Positions 44,297 through 55,934 are shown, numbered from the stretch's first letter. The stretch is DNA of 64,000 nt from Amborella trichopoda (GCF_000471905.2 NW_006499751.1:4766426-4830425), one strand, 5' to 3'. The notes: generated from the sequence alone by a model not told the origin. Program-made: numbers and translations.

Positions 44297-44345
44297 TCAC
44301 CCACCTAAAAAGGACTTTGTCCCCAAAATCGCAAACCTGATTATC
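44297..44345 (-). promoter_or_regulatory. pol 3' end and polypurine-type tract
   Basis: On the minus strand: GATTTTGGGGACAAAGTCCT then TTTTAGGTGGGTGACG, directly before the LTR. This wording (GGGGACAAA.TCCTTTTTAGG.GGG) is the usual end of the pol frame plus polypurine tract in several plant gypsy lineages, so the 3' terminus of a full parent was retained. Confidence 0.65.
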
Positions 44346-44399
44346 AAATAAATGGAAGGGGGGGGGGGGCAGGGGGGGAAGGTCTTAAAGTGACACTCC

Positions 44400-45690
44400 A
44401 TACAAAACAACTTACTAAGCCTTGATGAGCAAGCAACCAATTCATACCCAGAATGGTGCCCAAATCCTAAACATCCAAGAGAATCAAATCTGTGGGCATG
44501 ACTCTGCCTCCCAACCATAGCCCACAATGCCTAAACTCTGAGTTAGTCACTAGAGACCTCCCTAGTAGGTGTGCTTACTAACGAAATATGATCAAGAGGT
44601 GCATAATCAATGCTCAGGTGACATGCAAAATATGGTGCTATAAAAGAGTAAGAAGAATCAAGATCAAACAAAATTCTTGCTTCTACAGCACAAATCAAAA
44701 GCATACCTCCAATCTCCGAAGTTGAGGCCTTAACTTCTTCCCCATTAAATGCAAAGGCTCGACCCTGAGTCTTTGGCTTAGACTCGCCTTACATCATGGA
44801 GCAGTCTTTAAACATGTGGCCTGACTTGCCACACTTGAAGCATGTCTTCGACTTCAGCCAGCACTCGGAAGCCGCATGACCCGGCCTCTCGCAAGAGCCA
44901 CAGTGCACCGGCTAGCTTTGCTTGACATCGCCCTGAAAGGTCTTTTGGGCATTACCATTCCCCCGATTTCCTCTTTCTAGAAAACCTCTCGGAGGTGGAG
45001 GCCTTACCTTCTGCTTCTCCTTCCTTAACCAATACTCCTCACAGTCCTTTTCAAGTTTTATAGCCAGGTCCATCAATGGGGAGAATTCCTTAAGGTTGGT
45101 TGTCATCACTCTCCCTTGAATATCTGGCCTAAGGCCCTTCTCAAACTAACTCACCTTACGCACCTTTGTATTGATGATATGCGACACATACCGAGAGAGT
45201 TATGCGAACTTGGCTGAATATTGTTCTACCGTTTGTCTCCCTTGTTGCAATTCAATAAACTCGACTTCTTTCCTCTCTCGGATAGAATCGGGGAAATATT
45301 TCTCATCAAATGCCACTAGGAAGATCTCCCAGGTGGCCTCAGTCCCTGTCTCTCTCCAGGACTGTTTCACCAAATTCCACCAATGTTTGGCTTCCCCCTC
45401 AGCATAAAAGTTCCCAGTCTGACTTTCTACTCATTCGAACAGTGAAAAACATCCAAAATATTTTCTACTTGCCTCTTCCATCTTTCGGCTTTTTCTACGC
45501 CCCCATACCCTGAGAACATTGGAGGTGTTAGTCTCCAAAATCTCTTAATTAGACCACTATCCGCCTGGTCTGGGGCAGGGGTAGTTAGAGCCGGCATATA
45601 GTCTTTCATAACCTGAGTCATGGCCCCTAGTGTTTTGAAAAATGTTCTCATTACTAGAACTCGTATAGTTGGTACGAGTCCTATCATCTT
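44400..45690 (-). pseudogene. Ty3/gypsy gag and protease, degenerate
   Basis: Gag begins MIGLVPTIRVLVMRTF at 45687 and continues FWRLTPPMFSGYGGVEKAER then WKRQVENILDVFHCSNE, the start of the retrotransposon gag domain. After frame changes: VMTTNLKEFSPLMDLAIKLE near 45109, and two CCHC zinc knuckles, CGSCERPGHAASEC (about 44905) and CFKCGKSGHMFKDC (about 44845). The protease follows: ILFDLDSSYSFI near 44655, where the usual D-S/T-G is changed to D-L-D, then LILLDV and TILGMNWLLAHQ near 44480-44440. Nothing of RT, RNase H or integrase follows; a run of G (44358-44375) marks the join to the 3' end sequence. Confidence 0.82.
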
Positions 45691-45782
45691 GGCCTAAAAC
45701 ATGAATACCCAGTTACTAGCCTATCCAAACATCACTCTAAGGACACTCCTAAGACTCTCTAGACCAAGAATCCTATCCTGGC

Positions 45783-45797
45783 TGCTCTGATATCGTA
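45783..45797 (-). promoter_or_regulatory. Primer binding site (tRNA-Met type)
   Basis: On the minus strand ACGATATCAGAGCAGC follows the LTR; ATATCAGAGC matches the initiator-Met primer site with one change (usual form GGTATCAGAGC). Confidence 0.7.
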
Positions 45798-46864
45798 ACT
45801 TTAAAAACCCCGCCCCCTTGCCCCATACCGTACTTGTCGAAGGGCAGCAGGGTGCGGGACCGTGATCATAGGGTAGTGAATACCACTCAGGTGGGAGTAC
45901 GCTCAACGCTTTTGAAAAGAAGGAATCAAAGCAAACCACGAAAGAAAATAAAACTCCAAATACAACCATCAAAAGTTCGGCAACCTAAAACAAAAATTTA
46001 TACAAGAGCTCCAAAAATATTACAAATATGTCCAAGGCACTAAAGGCCCCACAACAAATACATAATCCCTAAAAAAAAACAATTATATGGCCAAACTGCC
46101 ATCAAAAACCTACAATAAAAAAAAGCTTCCTCGCCAAGGTCAGGGCTCCAACCGCCAATCGCGATCACCCAACTGTCTGTACACAAACCGCGAGTTATCA
46201 CTCTACACTGAAGAAAGTCAAAGGGACGAGCTATGAAGCCCAGTAAATAGACCTAGATGTCATGCGTCACAATTATATATAGCAATGTGTCGTGAATGAT
46301 TCTTTTCAAAGATAAGCAATTACAATGCAGATATCATATGAATTAGTAATTTATCAAATCTTTCCATCACGAGCATCATATCAATCATCATAACTATAAG
46401 TCAACAATCATAACAAGTATAAACCACATTAACATGCATTAACCAACTCACTCCGTAATTCACCTACTCCCGAAGTAGGAGCCATATTTACCATGTCAAT
46501 CTCATTGTTTAGGACTTCTACCATCACTCGGGAGAGAAGACAATGACAAGTGGGTGACCCACTTCGTAATGCCTTCACACGCACACACACAGTCCCAACG
46601 TGCTTTGGGCCTTTTAATAGGCACTGACCTTGCAAGACACGGCCCTCTCATGTGCCCTCTAACGAGAGAGCGTTACACTACTAAAGGGATCCCAATAGAT
46701 AGTGCCTCATATAGAAATTTGGGGGGCTCAACCCATCCCAACATACATAATCATCCTAGCTCCCATCCTATCATAGGGAATTAGGGAAATATCTCAACTG
46801 TTGATACAACTTTCTCATCAGATTAGATTACACTACCAACATATGACCCATTGTGTAATGCTAC

Positions 46865-47080
46865 TTATCATAGCACATTATTATCAGAGCACAGTCTTAC
46901 CGGAGCATATTCTCATCAAAGCTTATCAGAGCACATTCTTATCAGAACATAGTCTTATTAGATTATTAGAGCACATTCTTATCAGAACACATTCTTATCA
47001 TAGCAAAGTGTTATCAGAGCACATTCTTATCAAAACACAGTCTTGTCAGAGTACGTTCTTATCAGAACACATTATGGCTA
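46865..47080. repeat. Short array of TTATCAGAGCACATTC, 5' LTR copy
   Basis: Counterpart of 39590-39775, with about a dozen variable units. Confidence 0.85.
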
Positions 47081-47109
47081 TGCAATACGCTCAAAGCATG
47101 CCGACAAAA

Positions 47110-47330
47110 TCACATATCACTTAGCTTATCTCAAAATCATGCACAAGTATCACTTACATAGCATTTATCTCATAACTATGAACACCTATCACTTACCTAA
47201 CGTTTATCTCATAATTTTTCCCACGTATCACTTACATAGTATTTATCTCATAATTATGGACACATATCACTTACGTAGCATTTATCTCAAAATTATTCAC
47301 ACATATCACTCCAAGACATTTATCATATTC
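47110..47330. repeat. 38-bp array, 5' LTR copy
   Basis: Counterpart of 39800-40010, about six units. Confidence 0.85.
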
Positions 47331-47519
47331 ATGTACACGTATCATAACAGGGCATATCTTACAACATGTTGTTATATCATAACAGAGCCTATCTCAATAT
47401 CAGACATCCTTACCACCGCAGAGCATACTTTAATGCACACATGTATGTCCAAAGAAAAACACAAATCATAAGGCTCATTAAAAACATTCTCGAATTATTT
47501 TGCTGGTTTGAGAAGTGAA

Positions 47520-48280
47520 TACAGTTCACCTTTAAGAGCATAATTTCAAAATCACAGAGAATTTTAATATAATTCAAAAGCCATTTTCAAAGTAGACTCA
47601 CTCATTTTTCATTCTGACGTAATTTGGTCAGTAAACAATTTTACACAAAAACATGTAACACTTCTGGAAAAGTTCCTACATTCACAATAGTGACATCTTC
47701 ATAGAAAAAGGGGCATAATTTCAAAACCACAGGGAATTTTGGTTTGATTCCAACATCATATTTAAAATAGGCTCACTCATCTTTCATTCAAAAGTGGCTC
47801 ATTCTGACATAATTTCTTCAGTAAACCATTCAATACAAAAACATGTAAAGTTTCTGAAAAATTTCCTATCATCACTACAGCAGCATCTTCATAGAAAAAT
47901 GGGCATAATTTCAAGACCACAGGGAATTTCGTTTTGATTTCAGAACCGTATTTAAAATAACTCACTCGTCTTTGATTCAAAAGTAGTTTAAGATTATTCT
48001 GACATAATTTAGGATTATTCTGACATAATTTAGTCAGTAAACCATCCAATACAAAAGCATATAAAGTTTCTTGAAAATTTCCTGTCATCTCAATATTAAC
48101 ATCTTTATAAAAAATGGCTCATAATTTTCAAACCGTAGAGAATTTCGTTTTGATTTCCGAACCATATTTAAAGTAGGCTCATTCATAGTTCATTCAAAAG
48201 TAGTTTGAGCTCATTCTGACATAATTTGACAAGCAAACCATTCAATACAAAAACATATAAAGTTTCCTGAACAAATTCTG
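47520..48280. repeat. ~190-bp tandem array, 5' LTR copy
   Basis: About four units, one partially duplicated near 47995-48025 (GATTATTCTGACATAATTTA twice). Unit number differs from the 3' LTR. Confidence 0.85.
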
Positions 48281-48819
48281 GCATGTTCTAGTAAATGGCT
48301 CATAACTTTCTAATCAAAAGAGAAATTGAATGGGGTATTTTCCTTATTAAAATACACTCAAAAACGTACTTCTCCAGAAAATTTCATAATCAACAGAGAT
48401 AATTTCAGTGCTCAAACAATTACTCAAAGAAGAGTTACAATCCTAGAAAATCAGAGTGCATACCTACACAATTTCAGAAGCATCTTTCCACAATCACATC
48501 CATATTTTCATACTTTAACAAACAAGTTGAACATGGATTAAAAAAATCATGAAACATGAGATCTTAGACCCACTTACAGTACTAAAAGAACTCCAATTGC
48601 ACCCCAAAACGCCAAGCTCCAATGATGGATCAAGGATCTCAAGTCCTTAAGGCTAAGGAGGGTGGGCGTGAGTGTGAGAGAGAGCAAAGACTTAGATTTA
48701 AATAGGCCAAAGGGATGAGGTGGCACCATGAAAAAGCCAAGTGGTATTCAGTGACATAAAGTGGCATATACATGGCACTCAAGAAAGATTAAGCATAGAA
48801 GTGCTTGGCAGCATCGCGG

Positions 48820-49235
48820 TCGGCGGTGTCGCGAACGGCGGCATCTCGCTCGATGGTGTCGCACACGGTGGCAACATGCTCGACGGTGTTCTCTCTGTTG
48901 CGCACGACGGTGTCCTCTTTATTGCGTACGTCGGTGTCCTCTCTGTTGCACATGACGTTGTCCTCTCTGTTGTGCACAGTGGTGGTGTCCTCTCTATTGC
49001 GCACAACATTATCCTTTCTATTGCACACGGCGTTGTCATCTCTGTTGCGCATGGCAGTGTCCTCTTTGTTGCGCATGGTGATATCCTCTATGTTGCGCAC
49101 GACGGTGTCCTCTCTGTTGTGCACGGGGATATCTTCTATGTTGCGCACGATAGTGTCATCTCTGTTGTGCACGGCGGTGTCCTCTCTGTTGCGCACAGCG
49201 TTGTCCTCTCTGTTGTGCACGGTAGTGTCCTTACA
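48820..49235. repeat. 24-bp array, 5' LTR copy
   Basis: About 16 units of the same repeat, ending exactly at the LTR terminus CCTTACA next to the target duplication. Confidence 0.9.
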
Positions 49236-49240
49236 TGGAG

Positions 49241-49475
49241 GGATTATAAGCTCCCCTAAGGAAGTCTCTTGTGCATTTTAAAATCCAATGTCTTATTTGG
49301 ATTTTGTTAATGGGGAAATTGTTGGAAATTGATATGATGAGAAGAAAAGGTAAAATCCTCATAAATGTATGTTGTTGATGTAAAGAAGATGAAGAAAATG
49401 GTGATCATATCTTTTTGGCATGTAAATATAGTAGCCTGGGATGAGAATGAGTTTTGCAAGTTGAGGAGGTACAAA
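49241..49475 (+). pseudogene. LINE zf-RVT domain fragment
   Basis: Joined to the sequence before 38510, it reads VKWRDYKLPKEVSCAF and, after a frame change, EDEENGDHIFLACKYS, the pattern of the zinc-binding domain between RT and RNase H in plant LINEs (PPKV..F.W; E...HLF..C). Confidence 0.65.
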
Positions 49476-50154
49476 TGTTAGTCCCAATTTAAAAAATATC
49501 ACTAAATAAATAAATTTGATAAACCACTTACTCGGATTTGTCCTTAAATCACACGAGGAACTTGAGGTTCCATACAAAATGCTATAGACCAAACCATCGG
49601 CAACCTTGAGAGTTGTCTTTGGTGAATCTCATTCACATTCTATCTCTCTTTTTCTATCATTTTCTCTATCTTTCCTAGAGGGGTTAACTTCCTTTTATAG
49701 AGAACACATATATTTTATAACTCTCACATTCATGGTCTACAGGAGTTGAGATCCAAGTATAACTTTTGTCTGCCTTAATTCCCTTAAGTGCAACTAATTA
49801 GGATTAACAAGTTGTCACCAAACTGTTAATTGTATGTAATGAGCTAAACATCTCATTAGTCCACTAATGACTCACATAATAGGATGTCATCCAAGCATTC
49901 CCATAATTCGTATATCTATAATATAAAATCAAATTCGTATAAGGAATCCAAACACACCACTGGGTTTTCCTTCTAGTAACATTGGTTTTTCCTCCATTGT
50001 AACATCCTATTAAAGCTCAACGATGGATCAAGTATATGGCATTGCCTCATGTTAACCACATGAGATTTCACATATACTTCAATATAGCTTTTGTACCATT
50101 ATTGAAAAAATAAATTTTTGGGATAAAAAGGCTTGATAGGCCATATTTCCAACA
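49476..50154 (-). mobile_element. Solo LTR with perfect 5-bp target duplication
   Basis: On the minus strand it starts TGTTGGAAATATGGCC at 50154 and ends GGGACTAACA at 49476, flanked by ACAAA on both sides (49471-49475, 50155-50159). It contains CTATAAAAGGAAG near 49692-49704 (TATA box, minus strand). It has no internal coding sequence, so it is the product of LTR-LTR recombination. Inserted in the LINE between the zinc-knuckle and RNase H parts. Confidence 0.88.
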
Positions 50155-50159
50155 ACAAA

Positions 50160-50800
50160 TTCAACTACTAGGAAAAACATAGAATTTATTCAATCATATG
50201 GGTTTGATTAATTTATCGAAGAGTGGTTTAATAATGTGGATTACCATGCCGTGTGCTATGATTTTAGAGATGTGGCATGAAAGCAATAGGAAGGCTTTTT
50301 AAAATAAGATATTGGAAATTAGTGATATCATTATGAAAGTGGGAGGCAAAGTCGCTAATGGGCTCTATTTGTTAATGTACAAAGTGAAGTAGGTTTGTTC
50401 AATGAAAAAGCCTAAGACAAAGAGAGTTTGGAAATGGTCTACGCCTGATATAGGATTTGTTAAGCTAAATCTTGATGGCAGTAGTTTAAGAAACCTTGGA
50501 CAATCTGGGATAGGTGGATTGATTCAAGATCATGAAGGGAAAGTATTAATGTAACTCTCAGGACCAGCTGGAGTTGCAACTATAAATGAAGCTAAGGAAA
50601 CATGGAAGAAACTAGTACATGAAGGTGATTTGATGAATGCAATTCATTAGGGTACGAAGGAGGCAAGTTTGCCATGGAAATTGAAGTGCTTGTAGAGAGA
50701 GAGAGGATGCTAGTTTTGAGCATGTTCATAGGGAGAAGAATGTCGCAGCTAACTCTTTGGCCAGGCAAGGAGTTGGAATATTTGTGGTGATTGTTAACAG
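50160..50800 (+). pseudogene. LINE RNase H domain
   Basis: Contains MILEMWHESNRKAF (end of the linker, W..RN.R.F), KRVWKWSTPDIGFVKLNLDG, GQSGIGGLIQDHEGKVLM and LSGPAGVATINEAKE. This is a clear RNase H start (W..P..G..KLN.DG; G.GG..RD..G). Stops occur in the second half, and the conserved tail is too eroded to read. The LINE 3' end is probably near 50800-50900; no poly(A) tail is seen. Confidence 0.8.
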
Positions 50801-51693
50801 CTGCTAATGGTTTTTGTTGATTTGATTCTAAAATTTGCTTCTATCATAATTGTATTGTATTTTGATTGTTTTTGTTGAACTTGTATATAGATTCTTGAAG
50901 GAATTTGTTTGTGTTTGTGTTGAAAATTAAGATGGGTGAAACGGGGGCTGGAGAATGTGGTGAAGAAATAAACTAAAAGAAGGTGGATTTTCATCCTTAC
51001 AACCACGCGTGATGCACTCTTTGAAGACTCTAATTTTCCCTCGTTGTAGAATAACAGTGTGCAAAAGAAAACTCGGGCAAATCAGTCATCTGGATATCTA
51101 GAAATAGAAGGTCACTGAAAAACTCACTTAATTTTGCACAATATAGGTAAATCTACTAAGTACCAGAAATAAATAGAGAAAGCAACACGTTTTTTGTATT
51201 TTTAGAGAGAGAAAGACAATATAAAATTGCTGGGAGAGAATAGTGCTCATAAAGATGATTGTTCATATAAACAATCAATATTATTCACATGACATATAAC
51301 CATCACCATCTAGTAGTTATCAAAGGTCGGATCTACGAACACGCCCCTTTATCTCAACGGCTAGTGTTTTAGCCATTGGTCACGTCAAGCTCGCACCACA
51401 TGTGCAAGCATGAGTTATGTCATGCAAAATTGGATTGAGTCCCAAGCCTGACCCGCACCTTTGACTCAACTACTAGTATCTTAGCCGTTGGATCTCACAT
51501 ACGTCATACTTATAGTCCTCCGCCCCTCTGAGTGAGCACAAGTCATGTCATGTAAAATTGCATTGAGCCTCGAGCTCGATCCATACACATGCTTGAGGGG
51601 TGCCTCATGCAGCAATGCGAGCATGCGAAGTGCAAAGTGAGCCATCAAGCACCCTTGTACTGTTGTACACGTATACACGCGTGTGCTCACCTC
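50801..51693. other. Unclassified; includes a ~125-bp imperfect duplication
   Basis: The first part is LINE 3' sequence or its flank. Near 51355 and 51465 two similar blocks (CTCAACGGCTAGTGTTTTAGC and CTCAACTACTAGTATCTTAG, each followed by AGTCATGTCATG..AAATTG..TTGAG) form an imperfect tandem pair. No coding segment. The Copia RNase H at 51694 is cut off here, so 51694 is an element or deletion boundary. Confidence 0.5.
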
Positions 51694-54332
51694 CAAAGAG
51701 AAAAACATGCCTTGAAGTGGACTTACTATCGTTCTTATCCCTTGCAAAATATGCATCTGAATATTCTAAAACTTCAAGCTTATATGCTTGAAAAAGTAAT
51801 TTTAGATGCTTTGTTCCCTTAATGTACCTTAGAATTCTTTTAACTATTTTCCAATAGGCTATACCCAGATTACTTTCATATCTACTTACAAAACCAACCA
51901 CATAACTCAAATCTGGTCTTATACATCATACTATATAAGCTAGTAATAGCTTGTGCATATGGAACATTAGGTTTTTCTTATCTTTCTGATGGACAATTAT
52001 TCCTAGACAAATTCATTTATTTTTCAACAAGAGTAGGCAATGGTTATAATTTTCCATTTTAAATCGTTTAAGAGCAGAGTCAAGATATCTCTCTTGGCTC
52101 AAGTATAACATTTTATATTTTCTCTCTTTAGTTATTTTTATGCCTTGGACATAAGATGCTCTCTCATATCTTTCATATCAAATCGAGAAGAGAGCCATGA
52201 CTTGGTGTTATCAATCATTTCCAATTCATTTTTAGCTAATAGAATATCATCTACATATAATGAGAGTATTGCAAATTTACTCTCACTCTTCAAGACTAAA
52301 CATAATGGTCCAGTCTATTTACTTCATGTCCCATATGTAGGATGGCATAATGAAATATTAAGTATTATTGTCTTGAAGATTGTTCTAAACCATATAAAAA
52401 CTTATTTAATTTATATACCTTATTTTCTTGGCACTTAATTATGAAGCCCTCAGGTTGTTTCATGTAGATGGTTTCCTTTAGTTCTCCATTCAAGAAAATC
52501 ATTTTATAGCCATTTGGTAAAGTTCAAAGTCATAATATACAACGATTGTCAAAATTATTCTAATGGATATAAATGTTGCAACAGGGGAATAAGTGTCAAC
52601 ATAGTCGACTTCCTTTCTTTGGGTAAACCCCTTTGCTACTAACCTAGTTTTAAATTTACAAATTGATCTATCAAGATTTAGCTTCTTTTTAAGTACTTAT
52701 TTGGAACCTATGGGATTTCTATCTGATGGTAAATCACATAGATCCCAAACTTTATTTTTTTCAATAGAATCTAATTCTTCTCTCATGGCATTAAGTCATT
52801 CTTGATATTCTTATGACTTCATTGCATCATTGAAGACATATGGATCATTGATTTCATCTAGGTTAGTAAAGTTGTCTATCTCATATCTCAAGTAGACATA
52901 GAAATCATCAAGGTATGATGGAGGAACTCTAGATCTCTTTTGACCACTTAACATAGGGTGTGTAAGCATTTCAACATCATCATATTGATCAGGGTTATTC
53001 ACATCCACTGTAGGTGGTAGTTCTAAGTCACATATGATTTTAAGTGAATCATCATTGTCCACTGCATGTAGGTTTTTTTCATGAAAATCTTCTAGGAACT
53101 TAGCATCTCTACTTTCAATGAATCCCTTATCTTTATGGTAAAATCTATAATCATTTGAACCTTCGGGGTATCCTATAAAATTACAAACTAGAATTTTGTT
53201 TTTTCTAACTTATTTCTATGCTGATGTGAAATTAGAAAATGTGATGTTGACTACCACTTCTTTAAGTTGCTTAGATCAGGTCTTCTATCTATCCACAATT
53301 CATACGGGGTAGAATCTATTGCCTTAGTTGGAACTCTATTAAAAATACATATGCATGTATTTATTGCTTCTATCCAAAAGGGCTTGAGTAGACTAGAATA
53401 AGCCATCATGGATCTAGTCATTTCTAAGAAGGTTCTATTATGCCTTTTTGTTATGCCATTTTGTTGTGGCGTATAAGGCATAGTGGTATGTCTTTTAATA
53501 CTATTTTTTTGACAATAAGTGTTGAAAGCTTCAAATGTGTATTCACCTCCCCTATCAGTTTTAAGAACTTTGATGTTCTTACGTAATTAGTTTTTTACTT
53601 TCTTTTTATATATTTTAAATATTTCTAAGGCTTATGATTTATGATGGATTAAATAATTATATCCAAACCAAGTAAAATCATCAATAAAAGTGATAAGTAT
53701 GACATCCCTCTATAATTTTTAATATTGAAAGGCCCACAAATGTCTAAGTGGACCACATTAAATAACTCATTAGTTCTCTCCCCTTTATTGAATGATTTCC
53801 TAGTCATTTTTTCAGACAAGCAGTATCGACAAGTTGGAAATTCTATATTATTTAGATTTTAAATAATATCATTTGTTATTAACCTATTTATTTTGTCTTT
53901 CCCTATTTCTAAGCGTAAGATGCTAAGTGTATGCATCAACAACTATTTTACAATCAACAAAACCAGAATAAGTAGAAATTTTAATCAATTTTCTCATTTA
54001 CATGAAGAATGAACAAATTATGGTCATTGTCTCCTAGTATAAATTTGTTCATGCTTTCCTATTGATTCTTTCAATGATCGGAAGTAGACTTTAAAGCCCT
54101 TTCTAATGAGCAATGAGACAGATATAATATTTCACCTAATACTAGCAACAAAATATACATCAGTTAATACAAGATCGATTGTCCCTACATACAACCTACA
54201 AATTCCTATACCAAATACATTAGAATAGGTGTTGTTCCCCATATAGATGCACTTCTCGCCAGCTTTTATTTCTTCGAAATCTTCGAAAAGACCTTTTGAG
54301 CTTGCAATACGTCGATTAGCGCCTGAATCTAC
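51694..54332 (-). pseudogene. Copia protease, integrase, RT and RNase H start
   Basis: Protease: DSGANRR (about 54328-54308), then FEDFEEIKAGEKCIYMGNN. GAG-pre-integrase: FPTCRYCLSEKMTRKSF near 53815-53860. Integrase: VVHLDICGPF near 53750, MPYTPQQNGITKRHNRTFLE at 53481, and YELWIDRRPDLSNLKKW. RT: LVAKGFTQRKEVDYVDTYSP near 52640 and YVDDILLA at about 52240-52262 (catalytic YVDD). RT-RNase H link: SYVVGFVSRYESNLGIAYWK, ILRYIKGTKHLKLLF, EYSDAYFARDKNDSKSTSRH, then a break at 51694. Many stops; not functional. Confidence 0.85.
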
Positions 54333-54883
54333 TTATGCAAGGAAAAATAGTAACGCAACTAATAAAAATAAAACAATAGATAAGAGAATATATCATCACT
54401 CAAGGTCTGCAAGGGAATTCACCCCAATGAGAGAATATACCATCTCTCAGGGTCTGCAAGAGAATCCACCCCAAAAACGATCTTTTCACATGACCAAATT
54501 TTACTCAATTTCAATCTCTGCTCTTTACAATGAGGAGTTCTCCCCTTTAAATACGCTTCAAAGAAAAAGAAAAAAAACCACAAATATAATTATTTATCTC
54601 TTATATGTACTTTTCCATATTTTATCTATCCTCCCTATTTTCTCTCTCATTTTCTCTCTCCCACATACCATTCCTATTTTCTCTCTGTCTAACTTCCACT
54701 TAAAACTTAAAGGGTAAACCTTCCCATATCTTTCTCATATTTAAATCTCCCTTAAATTTCCCACTTAACAATACGTACAAAAAATCCTCCCTCCTCTTAC
54801 ATAACTTTATTCTTATCCTAGCCTTATCCCTATTCCTAATTAAAAATAAATAAAAATATATAAACTCCAAGTTTTATTTGCAC
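54333..54883. mobile_element. 551-bp insertion at the protease active site
   Basis: Both edges carry the 7-mer AATCTAC (54326-54332 and 54884-54890). On the minus strand the sequence before the insertion reads WWVD and the sequence after it resumes VDSGANRRIA, so the insertion splits the D-S-G motif of the Copia protease. The insert has a TATA-like TATTTAAAGGGG (about 54546-54557, minus) and pyrimidine-rich stretches, which suggest a solo LTR, but its ends (GTGCAAAT and TGCATAA) are not the standard TG...CA. It contains a 46-bp tandem duplication (about 54386-54478). Confidence 0.7.
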
Positions 54884-55129
54884 AATCTACCCACCATCCT
54901 CTGATGTCATGGTCTACAAGCAGATACTCAAAGACCACACAAATAACTTTACGCCTTTTGCTTCAATCTTCGCTATGCTTTGGATTTTGCAAGTTTCTAT
55001 TCTGTGGGCAGCCGTTTTTTAAGTGACCTAGTTGACCACATAAAAAGAATTTTGGCGGTCCTTGTTTAATCTCTTGGTTGTGGGGCTTGGTTCCTTTATT
55101 TTTTAATTTATTGTTTGTTTCTCATATTA

Positions 55130-55740
55130 AACTTTCTTTAAAATTTCTGGTTGGGTTGGCTAGATTTGGGTGGTCCTTGAGCAAGCATGAGCTCACTCCT
55201 TTTATCTTTGTTCATATGTTCTTAGTAGGTATCCTAATGTAAGAGATTTGGCATTCAACCTAAGTACTATTGTTACCATCCTCCATGAAGGTAGAAGACT
55301 ATTAAATATTGTGGAAACTTGCATGCGTTCGGGAACTTTATTTCCAACAATAGCTAAGTCCTTAGCCATAACAAGCATTTGGTTTACATGCTCTACTACA
55401 TTATCACCGTCTTTCAATTTAAGTGAGTTATATTGCTCTAAGAGCAATTTGATGTGAGTTTCAGAGGTTGTGTCATATTTTGCTTTTATTGCATCTTGCA
55501 TTTTCTTATATGTTTCATGATGTTCAAATACCTTAATATAGTCATCTTGCATAAAAGTTAACGTTGATGTTTTAGCTATGACGTCATCTTTTAAGAATTT
55601 GTCTAACTTTTTTTTTTCTTCTTCAATTGGTTTATCACCAACTACTAATGGATCTTTTTTTAGTACATATATTATTCTATCTTTGATGAGGAGATCTTTC
55701 ATATTCCTATGTGGGAGGAGCCTAAATAGTTTCTAGGTTT
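55130..55740 (-). pseudogene. Copia gag
   Basis: A 166-residue open stretch: MKDLLIKDRIIYVLKKDPL, an acidic linker, YDTTSETHIKLLLEQYNSLK, DGDNVVEHVNQMLVMAKDLA and GNKVPERMQVSTIFNSLLPS. This is the UBN2-type Copia gag. The first Met (55702) is inside the domain; the true start is further upstream toward the gap. A zinc knuckle follows in another frame near 55010-55050 (FFLCGQLGHLKNGCPQ, first Cys lost). Confidence 0.85.
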
Positions 55741-55934
55741 AAAGCAAAATGAGATTATCAAAGAAACTAAGTGGAAACCACCAAAATTACACAATATGTG
55801 GTTTATGGCTACAAAGACAGTTAATTGTTCAAAGCAATGGTAAGAACTTTGAGGGGTTAGAAGATAGATTTTGAAATTTAGGGTTTTGGAAGAAATAAAA
55901 GTTGAAAATAGGGTCTATAGAGATATTTTCCCTA

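Larger units (their letters stand above)
38510..49235 (-). mobile_element. Non-autonomous Ty3/gypsy-like element (gag-protease only) with giant repeat-filled LTRs
   Basis: The outer ends are TGTCACGTCC at 38510 and CCTTACA at 49235 (minus: TGTAAGGACAC...GGGGACGTGACA), flanked by the perfect 5-bp duplication TGGAG (38505-38509, 49236-49240). Order on the minus strand: 5' LTR 49235-45801, primer binding site 45797-45783, gag-protease 45690-44400, polypurine-like tract 44310-44297, 3' LTR 44296-38510. RT, RNase H and integrase are absent. The internal part is about 1.5 kb, against LTRs of about 3.4 and 5.8 kb. It must have been mobilised by enzymes supplied in trans, or lost its pol after insertion; the perfect target duplication makes neither impossible. 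Confidence 0.85.
45801..49235 (-). repeat. 5' LTR (3.4 kb)
   Basis: Begins (minus) TGTAAGGACAC at 49235 and ends near 45801 in GGGGCGGGGTTTTT, beside the primer binding site. Shares with the other LTR the GCAGCAGGGT / GATCATAGGGTAG block near its end, the 17-bp, 38-bp, ~190-bp and 24-bp arrays, and the block before the 24-bp array. Confidence 0.85.
37683..50800 (+). mobile_element. LINE (L1-type) 3' half split by two LTR-element insertions
   Basis: Three pieces in order and orientation belong to one LINE: RT C-terminal region (37683-38509), zinc-knuckle domain (49241-49475) and RNase H (50160-50790). The first gap is the 38510-49235 retrotransposon flanked by TGGAG/TGGAG; the second is the 49476-50154 solo LTR flanked by ACAAA/ACAAA. 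Excising both rejoins the LINE. The 5' part is cut at the Copia LTR end (37682). Confidence 0.82.
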
